Shown here: positions 1 through 9,634 of the stretch, piece by piece
Layout of the letters: each line of letters begins with the position of its first letter
How positions within the stretch are numbered: the first letter of the stretch is position 1
Assembly: GCA_043764095.1 (NCBI GenBank)
Contig: JAYUKX010000124.1
Location: 47,627-111,626 of the forward strand
Source: M3007 sp043764095
Lineage (GTDB): Bacteria; Bacteroidota; Bacteroidia; Chitinophagales; Saprospiraceae
Direction: 5' to 3'
DNA: 64,000 nt
The notes under the pieces: model-generated
Seen by the model: only the letters and a program-made list of their open reading frames with translations
The model's database searches: none
Told to the model about the DNA's origin: nothing
Made by a program: the position numbers and the translations under genes

Positions 1-1877
1 ATCACACCATCTTTATTATATACAGCAATTCCACCTTGGTCACAACCAATCCATACATTATGATAACCATCCACCGCAAGCGCACTAATATTTGAATGAG
101 GAAGCGGATAGTCCTTGAATTTATAATGCTGAATAATGCCATGATCCGACTCAAATAGTCCGAAATCAGGAATAGGAACGTCAAAACAATTAAAACTAGA
201 AGTGGCCACCCAAAAGTGATCGGCACCATCGAAGGCAATTGCCTCAAATTCCCCAAAATAGGGCGGTATATGGGCATTCTGCCAAGAAACACCATCAAAA
301 AACACAATATCAAAAACCCCAACTACAAATAACTTCCCATCCGGTGCGATCGAAAAATCTCGAATAATATCTGTTTCATTTTCATATGCAAGTGCCGATC
401 GCGCCACGAAATGCCATTCAGTGCCGTTGTAGTATGCCAGTCCAAGATTACCCGTACCTGATTCATAGTTCCTGATCCACACCCAACCATTATGATCCAC
501 AGCTATTTTCTCTGCATTGCCACCAGAAGGCAAGGGTATTTGCTGATAAGTATCGTTTTCTATTTTACCAATATAATCAAATCCTCCTACCCAAATTTGA
601 TCCGTTCCCGATTGGCATGCCACACCGATGATAGGATCGTACGGATAATTAACAGCATTTATATCTTTCCAACTTCCATCGTAAATGCTCAAATGACTCC
701 AGTTAGCCACCAATACACGATCATTCTTGTCCTTTGCCATATCTCGTGCGCCATTGATATAACCATCATATTTATTAAATTTCCAAGTTTGATTTTCAAA
801 GGAACTAATAAAGGTTTCACCATTAGAACTCCCCAAAAGATTATGATCAAATGCACCCCATATTTTTTGTTGGCCAGTTACCATCAATTCCACCACTTGA
901 TTGTTGGGGATATCGAAGGCACTCGTTCTTACAGGAATCCATGCTTGATTATTTCTTTTCAGCAATTTTCCTCCATTTAATATCCACAGTTCATTGGTAG
1001 GGCTCACCGAAAATTGAAAATTATATCCTAATGCAGTAGAAGCCATATTCATATCTGTATATTGGCCTTGGGATTCCCTACGAAAAAGCTTATTTTGATC
1101 GTTCCCTATCAAAATTTTATTATCCATATCAAATACCATTTCATCCGCCCATATTGGAGTGGTCTCTACGTCCCAATCCGTAGCAGATTTATGGTATAAT
1201 TTATTGTCGTCTAAAAACCAAAAACTACCCTCGGCATCTATTTCCCATGTAGAAATATCCAGGCTTTGCGACGGCTCGTTGGGGTCAACCGGAGCATCGG
1301 TAGCAGATAAATTGAGGCCATTGTAATGATAAAAACGGCTGATATTACTTTTGGAGGTATAGAAATACACACCACTAAGGTTTGGATTAACTTGTATTTC
1401 TCTTAAAACTTGGTCATTGCCAAGCAAAGTACTGATATTATACACCTTCCAGCCTGTGCTGGGATGATAACTAGCTAAGGGCGTTTGAGCGTAATCAATA
1501 TGCATCCAAATAAAGCCGTCTTTATCCAACCCTAGTTTTCGAATACGAACTGGTTGGTTGGGCGTAATATAGGTCATGTCATTTCCGTCCCATCGCACCA
1601 GCCCCACATAGGTACCGAGCCAACGTGTGCCATTTTGATCAATAGCTATACTTGTAATATTATTGAAAGGTAATGCTGAATTTGCTCGATTATAAAAATT
1701 GGTTTCGGCAGTAATTGTGTTATATTGTACAACACCCCCATCAGTTGCAATCCAAGTATCCGTTCCATGATATGCTATTTCGTTGATCATAGTGGATGTT
1801 GAATAATTTTTCCAAGTATCATTTTGAGCAACTAAAAAAACGGGAAAAAATAATAATGTAAATTGAATGTATTTCAT
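1..1877 (-). CDS. Reg_prop-type beta-propeller protein, C-terminus outside the window
   Basis: An open frame runs without a stop from an ATG at 1877 to the left edge (about 625 codons), so the C-terminal part is missing. The N-terminus MKYIQFTLLFFPVFLVAQ is a Sec signal peptide. The rest is made of repeated blades resembling two-component-regulator propeller repeats, for example ITSIAIDQNGTRWLG and KIAVDHNGWVWI (pattern I-x-x-I-A-x-D-x-x-G-x-x-W-I/L-G). In Bacteroidota such propellers are either the periplasmic sensor half of hybrid two-component systems or secreted T9SS proteins; which applies here depends on the missing C-terminus. No promoter is clear. The family call is solid, the function is not. 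Confidence 0.82.
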   Translation of the reverse strand, partial: MKYIQFTLLFFPVFLVAQNDTWKNYSTSTMINEIAYHGTDTWIATDGGVVQYNTITAETNFYNRANSALPFNNITSIAIDQNGTRWLGTYVGLVRWDGNDMTYITPNQPVRIRKLGLDKDGFIWMHIDYAQTPLASYHPSTGWKVYNISTLLGNDQVLREIQVNPNLSGVYFYTSKSNISRFYHYNGLNLSATDAPVDPNEPSQSLDISTWEIDAEGSFWFLDDNKLYHKSATDWDVETTPIWADEMVFDMDNKILIGNDQNKLFRRESQGQYTDMNMASTALGYNFQFSVSPTNELWILNGGKLLKRNNQAWIPVRTSAFDIPNNQVVELMVTGQQKIWGAFDHNLLGSSNGETFISSFENQTWKFNKYDGYINGARDMAKDKNDRVLVANWSHLSIYDGSWKDINAVNYPYDPIIGVACQSGTDQIWVGGFDYIGKIENDTYQQIPLPSGGNAEKIAVDHNGWVWIRNYESGTGNLGLAYYNGTEWHFVARSALAYENETDIIRDFSIAPDGKLFVVGVFDIVFFDGVSWQNAHIPPYFGEFEAIAFDGADHFWVATSSFNCFDVPIPDFGLFESDHGIIQHYKFKDYPLPHSNISALAVDGYHNVWIGCDQGGIAVYNKDGV

Positions 1878-2092
1878 GTATTGACTGTTTTATAAATGTA
1901 AAAATATGAATTATAAAATAAGCGAAAGATAGGGTTCAATTTGTTACAAGAAAGTAAAAAACAAGCACAACAACACATAAATTATATTAATACTCATAAT
2001 ACATTGATTATAAATATCATTATTGCTTTGATTTCAAAAAAAATAGAAATCTCTCAAACCAGTCTTTTTTTATTAAAATACTTTGGATTTGC

Positions 2093-2117
2093 AGGTTTTG
2101 TGCATGAAAACCGCATA
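2093..2117 (+). repeat. 25-bp dispersed repeat, copy 1
   Basis: AGGTTTTGTGCATGAAAA followed by CCGCATA. A copy with a single difference lies in inverted orientation at 9663-9687. The sequence here is followed by ACACAAAATCT, so it is part of an imperfect hairpin. Both copies are intergenic. Confidence 0.7.
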
Positions 2118-2195
2118 TATTTACACACAAAATCTAACTACGCACAGTATATTATTTCAAGGTATCCTTACTTTTTTTGATTGCATTTTTTGTAA

Positions 2196-2246
2196 CTATC
2201 CAGCCGCCTTAAAATTCCCTACCGGAATTTGGGAGCGGCTGGATAG
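2196..2246. repeat. palindromic element (copy 1 of a dispersed family)
   Basis: Twelve-base arms CTATCCAGCCGC and GCGGCTGGATAG pair perfectly, with a nested second stem AAATTCC/GGAATTT around the loop CTACC. A related palindrome with the same inner stem and loop lies at 36360-36400. On the + strand a run of eight T follows after a short gap, so it may also terminate transcription, but the presence of a second copy between divergent genes points to a repeat family. Confidence 0.75.
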
Positions 2247-2340
2247 TTGCCATTTTTTTTCCATAATTGCACAATGTTAAAAGTTCTTTTGTGCGGAATA
2301 ATTAGACCATCTCACAGTGAGACGCTCGCAAATAATTCTT

Positions 2341-3153
2341 TTACTTTAATTTCACCGCCGTAGCGACATCTGCTTTTTTCATCTTTTCGTCCTCGCTAAA
2401 AGGCTTTATTTTGATGGTCAAAGTATGTCCGCCGTCGGAAATTTCGGAAAGATCATTGCTGGATTTTTTTACCGTACGATCTGGGAAGCGATAGACCTGT
2501 GTATAAGCCATTTCGGTAAAAAAGGACTTCATCATATCCATTTGACCCGATTCATCGCCTTCGCTGAGTGCTTTTTTGAGTTCTTCCCCTATATTAGCAG
2601 CACCCAAACGCTCGAAGCTTTTTCCATTATATTTAAAGGTTTCTTCGGCTTTGGCATCGTATTTTTCTTTGTTAATGATCTTGATCGCCTTATTAAGTGC
2701 TTCTACATTGACAAAATCAAAAGTATAACCAAATTTGAAAGCGGCTGTGTCGTTGATTTCCACCACATTTGAAATACCAGAAACGCCTTTGAGTGATTTG
2801 GCTACGCCACCCGTGAGTTGCTCACCCATCTTAGACATATCTGCCGGATTCTCTTCTTCTGCTGGTGCAACATCTTCATCCGTTTTGATCGTAGGGTTTT
2901 CCTGCGTTTTAATATCTTCGGTATTGATATCCTTTTCATCGCCTTCCTTAACGGGTGCATCGCCCTCTTTTGGTGGTGCCATATTTTTAAACATGTCCAT
3001 CATACTTTTCATCTCGCTCATGTCCATTATCATGGAATAAGAGCCGCCACCGTCTTTTTTAAAAACTACTTCCTCCAGTATATTTAAGCATCCTGTAAAA
3101 GTTAAGGCACTAGCCAAGAGTGCGAATAAATAGAATTTTTTTAAGTTCTTCAT
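2341..3153 (-). CDS. lipoprotein of unknown function
   Basis: A predicted lipoprotein of 270 residues. The start is set at 3153 because MKNLKKFYLFALLASALTFT leads directly to a lipobox (T-F-T-G-C) with the acylated cysteine at about residue 22; an in-frame upstream ATG at 3201 would bury the signal. A Met-rich stretch (SMIMDMSEMKSMMDMF) follows the lipid anchor, then an acidic, low-complexity linker rich in Glu, Asp, Lys and Pro (about residues 60-105), then a globular region with no motif I recognise. It stands alone, transcribed away from galE. The function is unknown. Confidence 0.8.
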   Translation of the reverse strand: MKNLKKFYLFALLASALTFTGCLNILEEVVFKKDGGGSYSMIMDMSEMKSMMDMFKNMAPPKEGDAPVKEGDEKDINTEDIKTQENPTIKTDEDVAPAEEENPADMSKMGEQLTGGVAKSLKGVSGISNVVEINDTAAFKFGYTFDFVNVEALNKAIKIINKEKYDAKAEETFKYNGKSFERLGAANIGEELKKALSEGDESGQMDMMKSFFTEMAYTQVYRFPDRTVKKSSNDLSEISDGGHTLTIKIKPFSEDEKMKKADVATAVKLK

Positions 3154-3475
3154 CAAGAAATATTGTAATTGAAAATGAGTTGCCATTTTTATAAGCAACA
3201 ATAACGTCGCAAATATAGGGACAATGTACTATTATTGATTTTTTTTGGACAAAATACCTTTCTTGGTCGTCAAGTAAAGAGAAAACAATAAAATAACAAT
3301 CCGATATAAATAGTTTTAGAAAAGGGACTTTTTCCGAGGTAAAGATGTGGAAAAATGGAAATTATGCAGATAAAGAGCAATAAAGGATAGATACTTTATT
3401 TTTTAACCACAATCTTAGGTAGATTTACCAATAATTATCGGATATTTCGCCCTCAATTGATAATTTAGACGATCT
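3154..3475. other. divergent intergenic region
   Basis: A 322-bp A+T-rich gap between the divergent lipoprotein gene and galE. It must hold both promoters, but I find no convincing TAnnTTTG element and no repeat. Confidence 0.5.
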
Positions 3476-4483
3476 ATGAATATTTTAGTTACAGGCGGTG
3501 CCGGATTTATTGGTAGCCATACCGTTGTTGCTTTGCACGAAGCAGGATTTAACCCTGTTATTATCGACGATTTCTCTAACTCTAACCCAATGGTATTGGA
3601 AAGGTTAGAAAAAATTACGGGCAAACGAATTACTTGTTATGACCAAAATTGTTGCGATACTACCGCCTTACAAGCTATTTTTGATACTGAAAAAATAGAT
3701 GGAGTGATTCATTTTGCTGCTTTTAAAGCGGTAGGTGAATCCATGGCGTATCCATTAAAATATTATCGGAACAACTTGGATTCAATTTTGGCATTATTGG
3801 AAACAATGATCCCTGCTGGCGTGCAACACCTTATTTTCTCCTCTTCTTGCACTGTATATGGCAATCCCGACCAATTGCCGGTAACAGAAGATACACCGAT
3901 CAAGCCTGCCATGTCAGTATATGGCAATACCAAACGGATTGGTGAGGAAATTTTCAGGGATTTAGTTTCAACGGGTAACCCTTTGAAAATCATTGCATTG
4001 CGTTATTTTAATCCTATTGGAGCGCATCCTACAGGGCTAATTGGTGAATTGCCATCAGGTACCCCGAATAACCTCGTTCCATTTGTCACTCAAACGGCTG
4101 CTGGTATCCGTCCCGAACTCACCGTTTATGGCAATGATTACGATACGCCGGATGGCTCTTGTATTAGAGACTATATTCACGTAATGGACTTGGCAGAAGC
4201 GCATGTCGCGGCGATAAAACGTTTGTTTGGGCTTCCATTGCCTACACATTTTGATGAGATCAATGTAGGTACAGGGCAAGGAAACAGCGTTTTAGAAATC
4301 ATTAAAGCCTTTGAAAAAGTAACTGGTAAGTCTTTACCTTATACCATTGGCAAACGCCGTATGGGCGATATTCCTTCTATCTATGCTGATGTCACAAAAT
4401 CGACCCAAAAACTGGACTGGAAAGCAAAACGTACCTTAGAAGAATCTTTAACAGATGCATGGCGGTGGCAGCAAGGACTTTAG
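3476..4483 (+). CDS. galE: UDP-glucose 4-epimerase
   Basis: Interconverts UDP-glucose and UDP-galactose in the cytoplasm, feeding cell-surface polysaccharide synthesis. The 335-residue length is normal for GalE. The NAD-binding Rossmann motif TGGAGFIGSH occupies residues 6-15. The catalytic set is intact: Ser124 in SSSCTVYG, and Tyr149 and Lys153 in Y-G-N-T-K, in the spacing of the E. coli enzyme. It is followed after 37 nt by glpD on the same strand, so the two may be co-transcribed, although the pathways differ. Confidence 0.96.
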   Translation: MNILVTGGAGFIGSHTVVALHEAGFNPVIIDDFSNSNPMVLERLEKITGKRITCYDQNCCDTTALQAIFDTEKIDGVIHFAAFKAVGESMAYPLKYYRNNLDSILALLETMIPAGVQHLIFSSSCTVYGNPDQLPVTEDTPIKPAMSVYGNTKRIGEEIFRDLVSTGNPLKIIALRYFNPIGAHPTGLIGELPSGTPNNLVPFVTQTAAGIRPELTVYGNDYDTPDGSCIRDYIHVMDLAEAHVAAIKRLFGLPLPTHFDEINVGTGQGNSVLEIIKAFEKVTGKSLPYTIGKRRMGDIPSIYADVTKSTQKLDWKAKRTLEESLTDAWRWQQGL

Positions 4484-4520
4484 CAAAGCGTTAAAAACAA
4501 GTAAAAACAAAACAACAAGC

Positions 4521-6149
4521 ATGATTCGTTCTAAACAATTAACACGTTTATCGGAGGAAGAGTTTGATCTCTGTATTATAGGCGCAGGCGCATCGGGTGC
4601 TGGGTGTGCGCTGGATGCAGCCCTACGCGGGCTTAAAGTAGTGATGGTGGACAAATCAGATTTCGCAGCCGGCACTTCTTCTCGCAGTACAAAATTGATA
4701 CATGGCGGTGTGCGTTATCTGGAGCAAGCATTCAAAAATTTTGATTTTGCTCAACTCAAACAAGTTAGACACGGCTTGGAAGAACGCCACAGTGTATTGT
4801 CTAATGCGCCTCATCTGTCGCGGCCATTGGCCTTGGTAACACCGGTCTTTAGTTGGATCGAAGGGTTATATTTTACTATTGGTCTCAAGATATATGCTTG
4901 GTTTGCATCCAGTAAAGATACGTTGCCCAAAAGCGAATGGTTGAGCAAAAAAACAGTACTACAACGCATTCCGGGCATTAGCCGTAAAATGCACAGTGCT
5001 GTCCTATATTATGATGGTCAATTGGACGATGCGCGTTATGCGCTCGCGCTGGCGCAAAGTGCAAATGAAGCCGGTGCATTGGTTATCAATCATTTAGGCG
5101 TTATCTCTTTCGCCGTAGATGGTGAAGGAAAATTGACTACAGCCTACCTAAAAGACGAATTGAATAGTGCTTTACACGTCATTAAGGCGAAAGTATTTCT
5201 TAATTGCACAGGGCCGTATGCCGATCATATCCGTTTGGCTGCCAATAAGAGCCTGACCAAACGCATCCGTCCATCTAAAGGTGTACATGCCATTTTACCA
5301 TTGCAGGTACTCGGTGGTAAAGAAGCGCTATTGATACCTAAAACACCCGATGGTCGCGTGGTTTTTGCTATTCCTTTTGGGGATAAATTACTGTTGGGTA
5401 CTACGGATGAAGATTATCATGGCGGGGATGAAGAACCCATTTTAGAACGCTCAGAAGTGGATTATTTATTGGAGACATTGCGTCCATATATAGACAAGGA
5501 TGTAAGTCCCGATATGGTTTTGGCTGGTTTTGGTGGTTTGAGGCCGTTGATTATTTCAGATGGAAAATCAACCAAAGGGCTTGTCCGTGACCATGAAGTC
5601 GAATTTGACCCCACTTCAAATTTATTTAGTCTATTAGGAGGTAAATGGACTACTTATCGGCTTATGGCCAAAGATGCCATAGACGATATTTGCCAATATT
5701 TAGGCGTTACTACGTCCTGTACTACAGAGCAACATGTACTTGTTGGCGGAGAAGGATTTATAAAGGATGATTGGCAAATTATACAGGCAAAAATAGGTTT
5801 GGATCAAGATATTTGTGTGCATTTGAACCTGAATTATGGTACAAATTGGCCTTTTGTGGTCGAAATTATTGAAATGCACCCGTCATTGGGCGCGCGTATT
5901 TCAGCGGCTTATCCTTTCATTGAAGCCGAGGTGGTTTATACGGCTCGATACGAAATGGTTGGTACGATCCGCGATTTCTTTGCGCACAGGATTCGCCTCG
6001 AAATTATGGACTGGGATGCTACAATGGCTGCCACCGAAAGGGTAGGTCAATTATTGGCTGAAGAATTGGGCTGGACTGCTGAAGAAAAATCTGAACATAT
6101 CGCCCAATACAAAGCACTAATCACTCATTTTAAAGAAAAAATCCGATAA
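4521..6149 (+). CDS. glpD: FAD-dependent glycerol-3-phosphate dehydrogenase
   Basis: Oxidises glycerol 3-phosphate to dihydroxyacetone phosphate at the membrane and passes electrons to the quinone pool. The start is taken as ATG 4521 (MIRSKQLTRL), giving 542 residues; an upstream in-frame ATG at 4455 lies inside galE. The FAD-binding motif IIGAGASGAG is at residues 19-28, followed by family motifs GTSSRSTKLIHGGVRYLEQA (about residues 53-72) and a later LLLGTTDEDY segment. glpF follows after 56 nt, giving a glycerol catabolic unit. No glycerol kinase is nearby. Confidence 0.95.
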   Translation: MIRSKQLTRLSEEEFDLCIIGAGASGAGCALDAALRGLKVVMVDKSDFAAGTSSRSTKLIHGGVRYLEQAFKNFDFAQLKQVRHGLEERHSVLSNAPHLSRPLALVTPVFSWIEGLYFTIGLKIYAWFASSKDTLPKSEWLSKKTVLQRIPGISRKMHSAVLYYDGQLDDARYALALAQSANEAGALVINHLGVISFAVDGEGKLTTAYLKDELNSALHVIKAKVFLNCTGPYADHIRLAANKSLTKRIRPSKGVHAILPLQVLGGKEALLIPKTPDGRVVFAIPFGDKLLLGTTDEDYHGGDEEPILERSEVDYLLETLRPYIDKDVSPDMVLAGFGGLRPLIISDGKSTKGLVRDHEVEFDPTSNLFSLLGGKWTTYRLMAKDAIDDICQYLGVTTSCTTEQHVLVGGEGFIKDDWQIIQAKIGLDQDICVHLNLNYGTNWPFVVEIIEMHPSLGARISAAYPFIEAEVVYTARYEMVGTIRDFFAHRIRLEIMDWDATMAATERVGQLLAEELGWTAEEKSEHIAQYKALITHFKEKIR

Positions 6150-6205
6150 AAAACTACATAGTCCTATCACAATTCGTTAACCACTTTATCACTATTTACT
6201 AAATT

Positions 6206-6919
6206 ATGAATGCATTTATTGGAGAGTTTATTGGAACTGCCTTACTTATCCTATTGGGTAATGGTGTTGTCGCTGGTGTAGTACTGCGCGGCTCAAAAAG
6301 CGAAAATGCAGGCTGGCTCGTCATTACCGTTGCTTGGGCTTTGGCCGTTACTATGGGCGTATTTGTAGCGGGTGCTGCGAGTGGTGCCCACTTAAACCCC
6401 GCAGTTACAATCGCTTTGGCCGTTACGGGTAAGTTTGATTGGGCCAATGTAGCACCTTATATCACAGCCCAAATGCTCGGTGCAATTCTTGGATCTGTAT
6501 TGGTTTGGTTACAGTATTTGCCACATTGGGAACGCACGGAAGACCAAGGCGCAAAACTGGCGGTATTTGCCACAGCACCAGCGATTCGGCATACAACAGG
6601 TAATTTAATTGGAGAATTTATAGGCACATTTGTGTTGATGTTTGGTCTTTCTGCTTTGGGTGCTAACAAATTTGCCGAGGGCTTAAATCCTATGGCGGTT
6701 GGGGCACTAATCTTGGCTATTGGTCTTTCGTTGGGCGGTTCTACGGGTTATGCCATTAATCCTGCTCGTGATTTAGGTCCGCGCATTGCGCATGCGATCT
6801 TGCCCATTGCTGGTAAAGGCGGTTCTGATTGGGGCTATGCCTGGATACCAGTTGTTGCACCTATTTTGGGTGGTATTGTTGGTGCTGTAGCCTATGGCGC
6901 GTTATTTCCTGCGTTATAA
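6206..6919 (+). CDS. glpF: glycerol facilitator (aquaglyceroporin)
   Basis: Passive inner-membrane channel of the MIP family. Both pore motifs are present: NPA at residues 64-66 (HLNPAVT) and NPA at 185-187 in INPARDLGPR. The Asp at position 189 after the second NPA is the residue that typically separates glycerol facilitators from strict water channels. The 237-residue length and six hydrophobic segments fit. It lies downstream of glpD and its stop is only 5 nt from the stop of the convergent regulator gene, leaving no room for a separate terminator. Confidence 0.93.
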   Translation: MNAFIGEFIGTALLILLGNGVVAGVVLRGSKSENAGWLVITVAWALAVTMGVFVAGAASGAHLNPAVTIALAVTGKFDWANVAPYITAQMLGAILGSVLVWLQYLPHWERTEDQGAKLAVFATAPAIRHTTGNLIGEFIGTFVLMFGLSALGANKFAEGLNPMAVGALILAIGLSLGGSTGYAINPARDLGPRIAHAILPIAGKGGSDWGYAWIPVVAPILGGIVGAVAYGALFPAL

Positions 6920-6924
6920 AAGAC

Positions 6925-8397
6925 CTACCCAACCAATTTTTTCAATGCATCCAATGTTTTTTTCCGTTCTTCCCGTCGGATAATAGCGACTGGCGGCGCG
7001 CTTCGTTCTTTGCAATCCATGATGGCACAACGTTCGCACGTCACATTTACCTTAGTCCTTGGAATAGCGGGATCGTCCATAAATGCAATGCTTTTGCGTG
7101 CGTTATTGTCGATCAAAATACCAAGCATTACGCTCACATTTGTATCTTCTGTTGGGAATCCCGATTGCGCTAATGCCACGCAAAGGTATTCCTCGTTAGA
7201 ATCGGCAAAAGTGGCACGTTGAATACCTGCTACGATTTTTTGCTCACCGGAATGCTGCACGGAAAGGTCGTTGAGTAAGGCAATAGAAAGCCAACGGCGG
7301 CAATAATGCTCGGCCAGCCCCGAGGAGTGGGGTTGGTGGCGGCGGTTCAAATGCAATTCCTTGTCAATTTCAAATTTATTGGTATTAAATCGGTGTATTG
7401 TCCTGAAAAAGAATATTTTACGTATATCAAATCCCGAAGAAATAATATTGAAACGTTGAAATAATACGGCGGGACTCACATCAAAACGCTGCAAAAGGGA
7501 TAAAAAGAACGTATCATCCCACGTCTTTTGCGCAAAAAAATGATTCAATTTTTCTTTAAACACATCTTGATTGACCAAAATAGCTACGGCAAAGTAGCCT
7601 GCTTTGTAATTATTAAGGGTTTCCTCAAAACTCGTCACACGAATCATCGAACTCGCCAAAGGTCGCTCTTTGAGGGCGAGTGCGTTAAAGCCCAATTCCT
7701 TGGCCAATTGAAATGTACGTTGTTGCTCTGTCAGTTTTGGATTGAGCAATAACGTTTTTTTTCGAGGCACAAAAACAGACCGCATACCCAACAAATCGGG
7801 GTACTTGGCTAGTCCTTGCTCCTCAATGGTATAGCCGTATATGGTGGTGAGTACATGCTTTATTTCAGGATAAGTAACGGGGGCTTTTGTATTTATTTGG
7901 TGCCGCTCCACAAACGCAGCGGCTGTTGCTTCGATATCCTCGAAGTAGTTCATGTGGAGCTCCTGATAGGCGCGTAAGGCAGCAAAGAAGAAGTTTTCGT
8001 CGCGGAGCGAATAGTTTCGCGCAATTTCCAGCAGTGCAGAGATAAAAGCATTGACCCGATCGGGTGCTTTAGCAATAATTTCTACGACTTGCTGTAATTC
8101 GATACCAAAAAGTTCGAGTGGGAGTTCGTTCAAAAAATTACTTTGCAGCAAGTCGCCCAATGGGCCATATTGTTTGGTCAAAACCGGCGATACCAAAGTT
8201 TCCCGACTTACGCCTAGGGCATCAGCTAGTTTGGTTTGGTTTTCAGCCAAGGGATATTTTTTACCTTTTTCAATTTCGTTGAGGTACGAAATTGAAATAC
8301 CGCACTGACGACTTAATTCGTCAAAATTCCAGCCTTTTTCCTGTCGAAATTGCCTTACTTTTAATCCAAAAATGATACGCTGTTGAACGGTGGCCAT
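6925..8397 (-). CDS. XRE-family regulator with degenerate M78/ImmA-like domain and C-terminal Cys cluster
   Basis: A 490-residue DNA-binding protein. An XRE helix-turn-helix covers about residues 11-67 (SISYLNEIEKGKKYP). The middle resembles the Peptidase_M78 (ImmA/IrrE) domain, but the metalloprotease HExxH site is replaced by K-E-L-G-F in FQLAKELGFNAL, so it is probably not a protease. The C-terminal part resembles the DUF2083 region of RamB/short-chain fatty-acyl-CoA regulators and carries Cys454, Cys457 and Cys462 (CERCAIMDC), a likely metal or Fe-S site. Its ATG overlaps the stop codon of the upstream porP-like gene by one base (TAATG), so translation is probably coupled. Target genes are unknown. 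Confidence 0.85.
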   Translation of the reverse strand: MATVQQRIIFGLKVRQFRQEKGWNFDELSRQCGISISYLNEIEKGKKYPLAENQTKLADALGVSRETLVSPVLTKQYGPLGDLLQSNFLNELPLELFGIELQQVVEIIAKAPDRVNAFISALLEIARNYSLRDENFFFAALRAYQELHMNYFEDIEATAAAFVERHQINTKAPVTYPEIKHVLTTIYGYTIEEQGLAKYPDLLGMRSVFVPRKKTLLLNPKLTEQQRTFQLAKELGFNALALKERPLASSMIRVTSFEETLNNYKAGYFAVAILVNQDVFKEKLNHFFAQKTWDDTFFLSLLQRFDVSPAVLFQRFNIISSGFDIRKIFFFRTIHRFNTNKFEIDKELHLNRRHQPHSSGLAEHYCRRWLSIALLNDLSVQHSGEQKIVAGIQRATFADSNEEYLCVALAQSGFPTEDTNVSVMLGILIDNNARKSIAFMDDPAIPRTKVNVTCERCAIMDCKERSAPPVAIIRREERKKTLDALKKLVG

Positions 8398-9449
8398 TAA
8401 AACTTTGGACAGGTTACTTTAGAGCGACGGTGCTCAGGATGTACATAAGTAAGCGATACTTCAAATGCGCCACGGGCATTGTTGGCGCGTTTCAAGGAAG
8501 ACACGGTAAGATCATAACTCAAACCAACCATAAATCGGTTCATTTCGAGCATGGTAACGATAGTAACTGCATCTGCTTGTATGCCTCTGTTGAGGCGATT
8601 ACCGATACGGGTAAATGCGCCTGCCCGCAAGGCCAATTCGTTGAGGTCGTTATTGGAATATCGGATATTAAAGCCCAAATCCGTTTCAAACGATGGTCCT
8701 TGTTTCATCACTTGCACTGCTGGCAAAATACTAAGTACTTCACTTACAGGCAATTGCCCACCAATTTGGCCCGACCAACGGCGGTAAAGTACCGAATTGT
8801 TGGTTTGCATAAAAGTAATTTTAGGCTCGGTCAAGTGGTGTGCTGAACCGCCCAAGTAAAAGAAACCGCCGTTATCGAAAATCATATACCACAACAATCC
8901 GGCATTAAAATCAGGGTACAATGGCGTATTCCCGGCGCCAAATGTTTCGCCATTACCAGCGCCCAAATCGGGTTGTTCTGTATTGGCATCGTATTGACGG
9001 CTAAACCAAAGACGGCTCCAGTCAATTGAATTTTGGCCAAAACCTACTTGCGCACCTGCTGAAAGATAATGCTCAGTGCGGTTGCGCCCGCCCGACAATT
9101 GTTTCAAAAAAGAAAAGGCCAAATGGGCTTTATTTTGCTGGTAACGCGCCGTACCCACATCATCGTGGAGTGCACCTATCCCAAATGCTACATAATCATC
9201 GGAGGCCAAAGCACGGCGGTACTCGCCCGAAACGGCATAAGTGCGAAAAGGAACTGAATTCAGTACGCTATTCCATTGGTCGCGGTAATTTACTGTCGTC
9301 CTACATTGGCCATTAAAAACGCCCGTCAATGCAGGATTAAGGGTATAAGGAGATGCGTAAAATTGTGAAAATCGTGGATCTTGAGCATTTAACTGGAATG
9401 TAAATGCCAGTAGGCTTAGTATTAAAATCGGCTGGTACAGTTTTTTCAT
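8397..9449 (-). CDS. PorP/SprF family type IX secretion membrane protein
   Basis: Outer-membrane beta-barrel protein of the family that accompanies T9SS cargo or the gliding machinery. The start is set at 9449 (MKKLYQPILI), giving a signal peptide that ends at LNAQ and 350 residues in total; an ATG 12 codons upstream has no signal character. The diagnostic N-terminal block follows the signal: DPRFSQFYASPYTLNPALTG, then R-x-x-x-N-Y-R-D-Q-W and the family's repeated strands. Such genes often sit beside a large secreted protein with a type B sorting domain; here the neighbour is instead a regulator that overlaps by one base. Confidence 0.92.
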   Translation of the reverse strand: MKKLYQPILILSLLAFTFQLNAQDPRFSQFYASPYTLNPALTGVFNGQCRTTVNYRDQWNSVLNSVPFRTYAVSGEYRRALASDDYVAFGIGALHDDVGTARYQQNKAHLAFSFLKQLSGGRNRTEHYLSAGAQVGFGQNSIDWSRLWFSRQYDANTEQPDLGAGNGETFGAGNTPLYPDFNAGLLWYMIFDNGGFFYLGGSAHHLTEPKITFMQTNNSVLYRRWSGQIGGQLPVSEVLSILPAVQVMKQGPSFETDLGFNIRYSNNDLNELALRAGAFTRIGNRLNRGIQADAVTIVTMLEMNRFMVGLSYDLTVSSLKRANNARGAFEVSLTYVHPEHRRSKVTCPKF

Positions 9450-9482
9450 TGGATTGAAAGATAAAAAGGTGAAATATGGAGG

Positions 9483-9490
9483 CAAATATA
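9483..9490 (-). promoter_or_regulatory. -7 promoter element for the porP/sprF-like gene
   Basis: On the minus strand the sequence reads TATATTTG, a match to the Bacteroidota -7 consensus TAnnTTTG, 34 nt upstream of the start codon. The -33 element is not clear. Confidence 0.5.
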
Positions 9491-9634
9491 AAGTGAAATA
9501 TTGAATTTAAAATAAAAATTGCGGACTTATTAATGAACATCGCACAAAATAAATTTGTCTTTACATGTTCGTAAACAATCCTTCCATATACGCGGTTTAG
9601 TATCCAATTGTCAAAATATATACTGATCGTCGTT

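Larger units (their letters stand above)
1878..2340. other. intergenic region with two palindromic repeats
   Basis: A 463-bp A+T-rich gap between two minus-strand genes. It holds one copy of a 25-bp dispersed repeat (2093-2117) and a long perfect-stem palindrome (2196-2246), both listed separately, plus a small TCTCAC/GTGAGA hairpin near 2312. Short open frames here have no recognisable product and no family resemblance, so I call no gene. Confidence 0.6.

Noticed and set aside
492..980. A 162-codon + strand frame inside the first gene
   Set aside because: It is antisense to a continuous Reg_prop reading frame with clear blade motifs, so it is a shadow.
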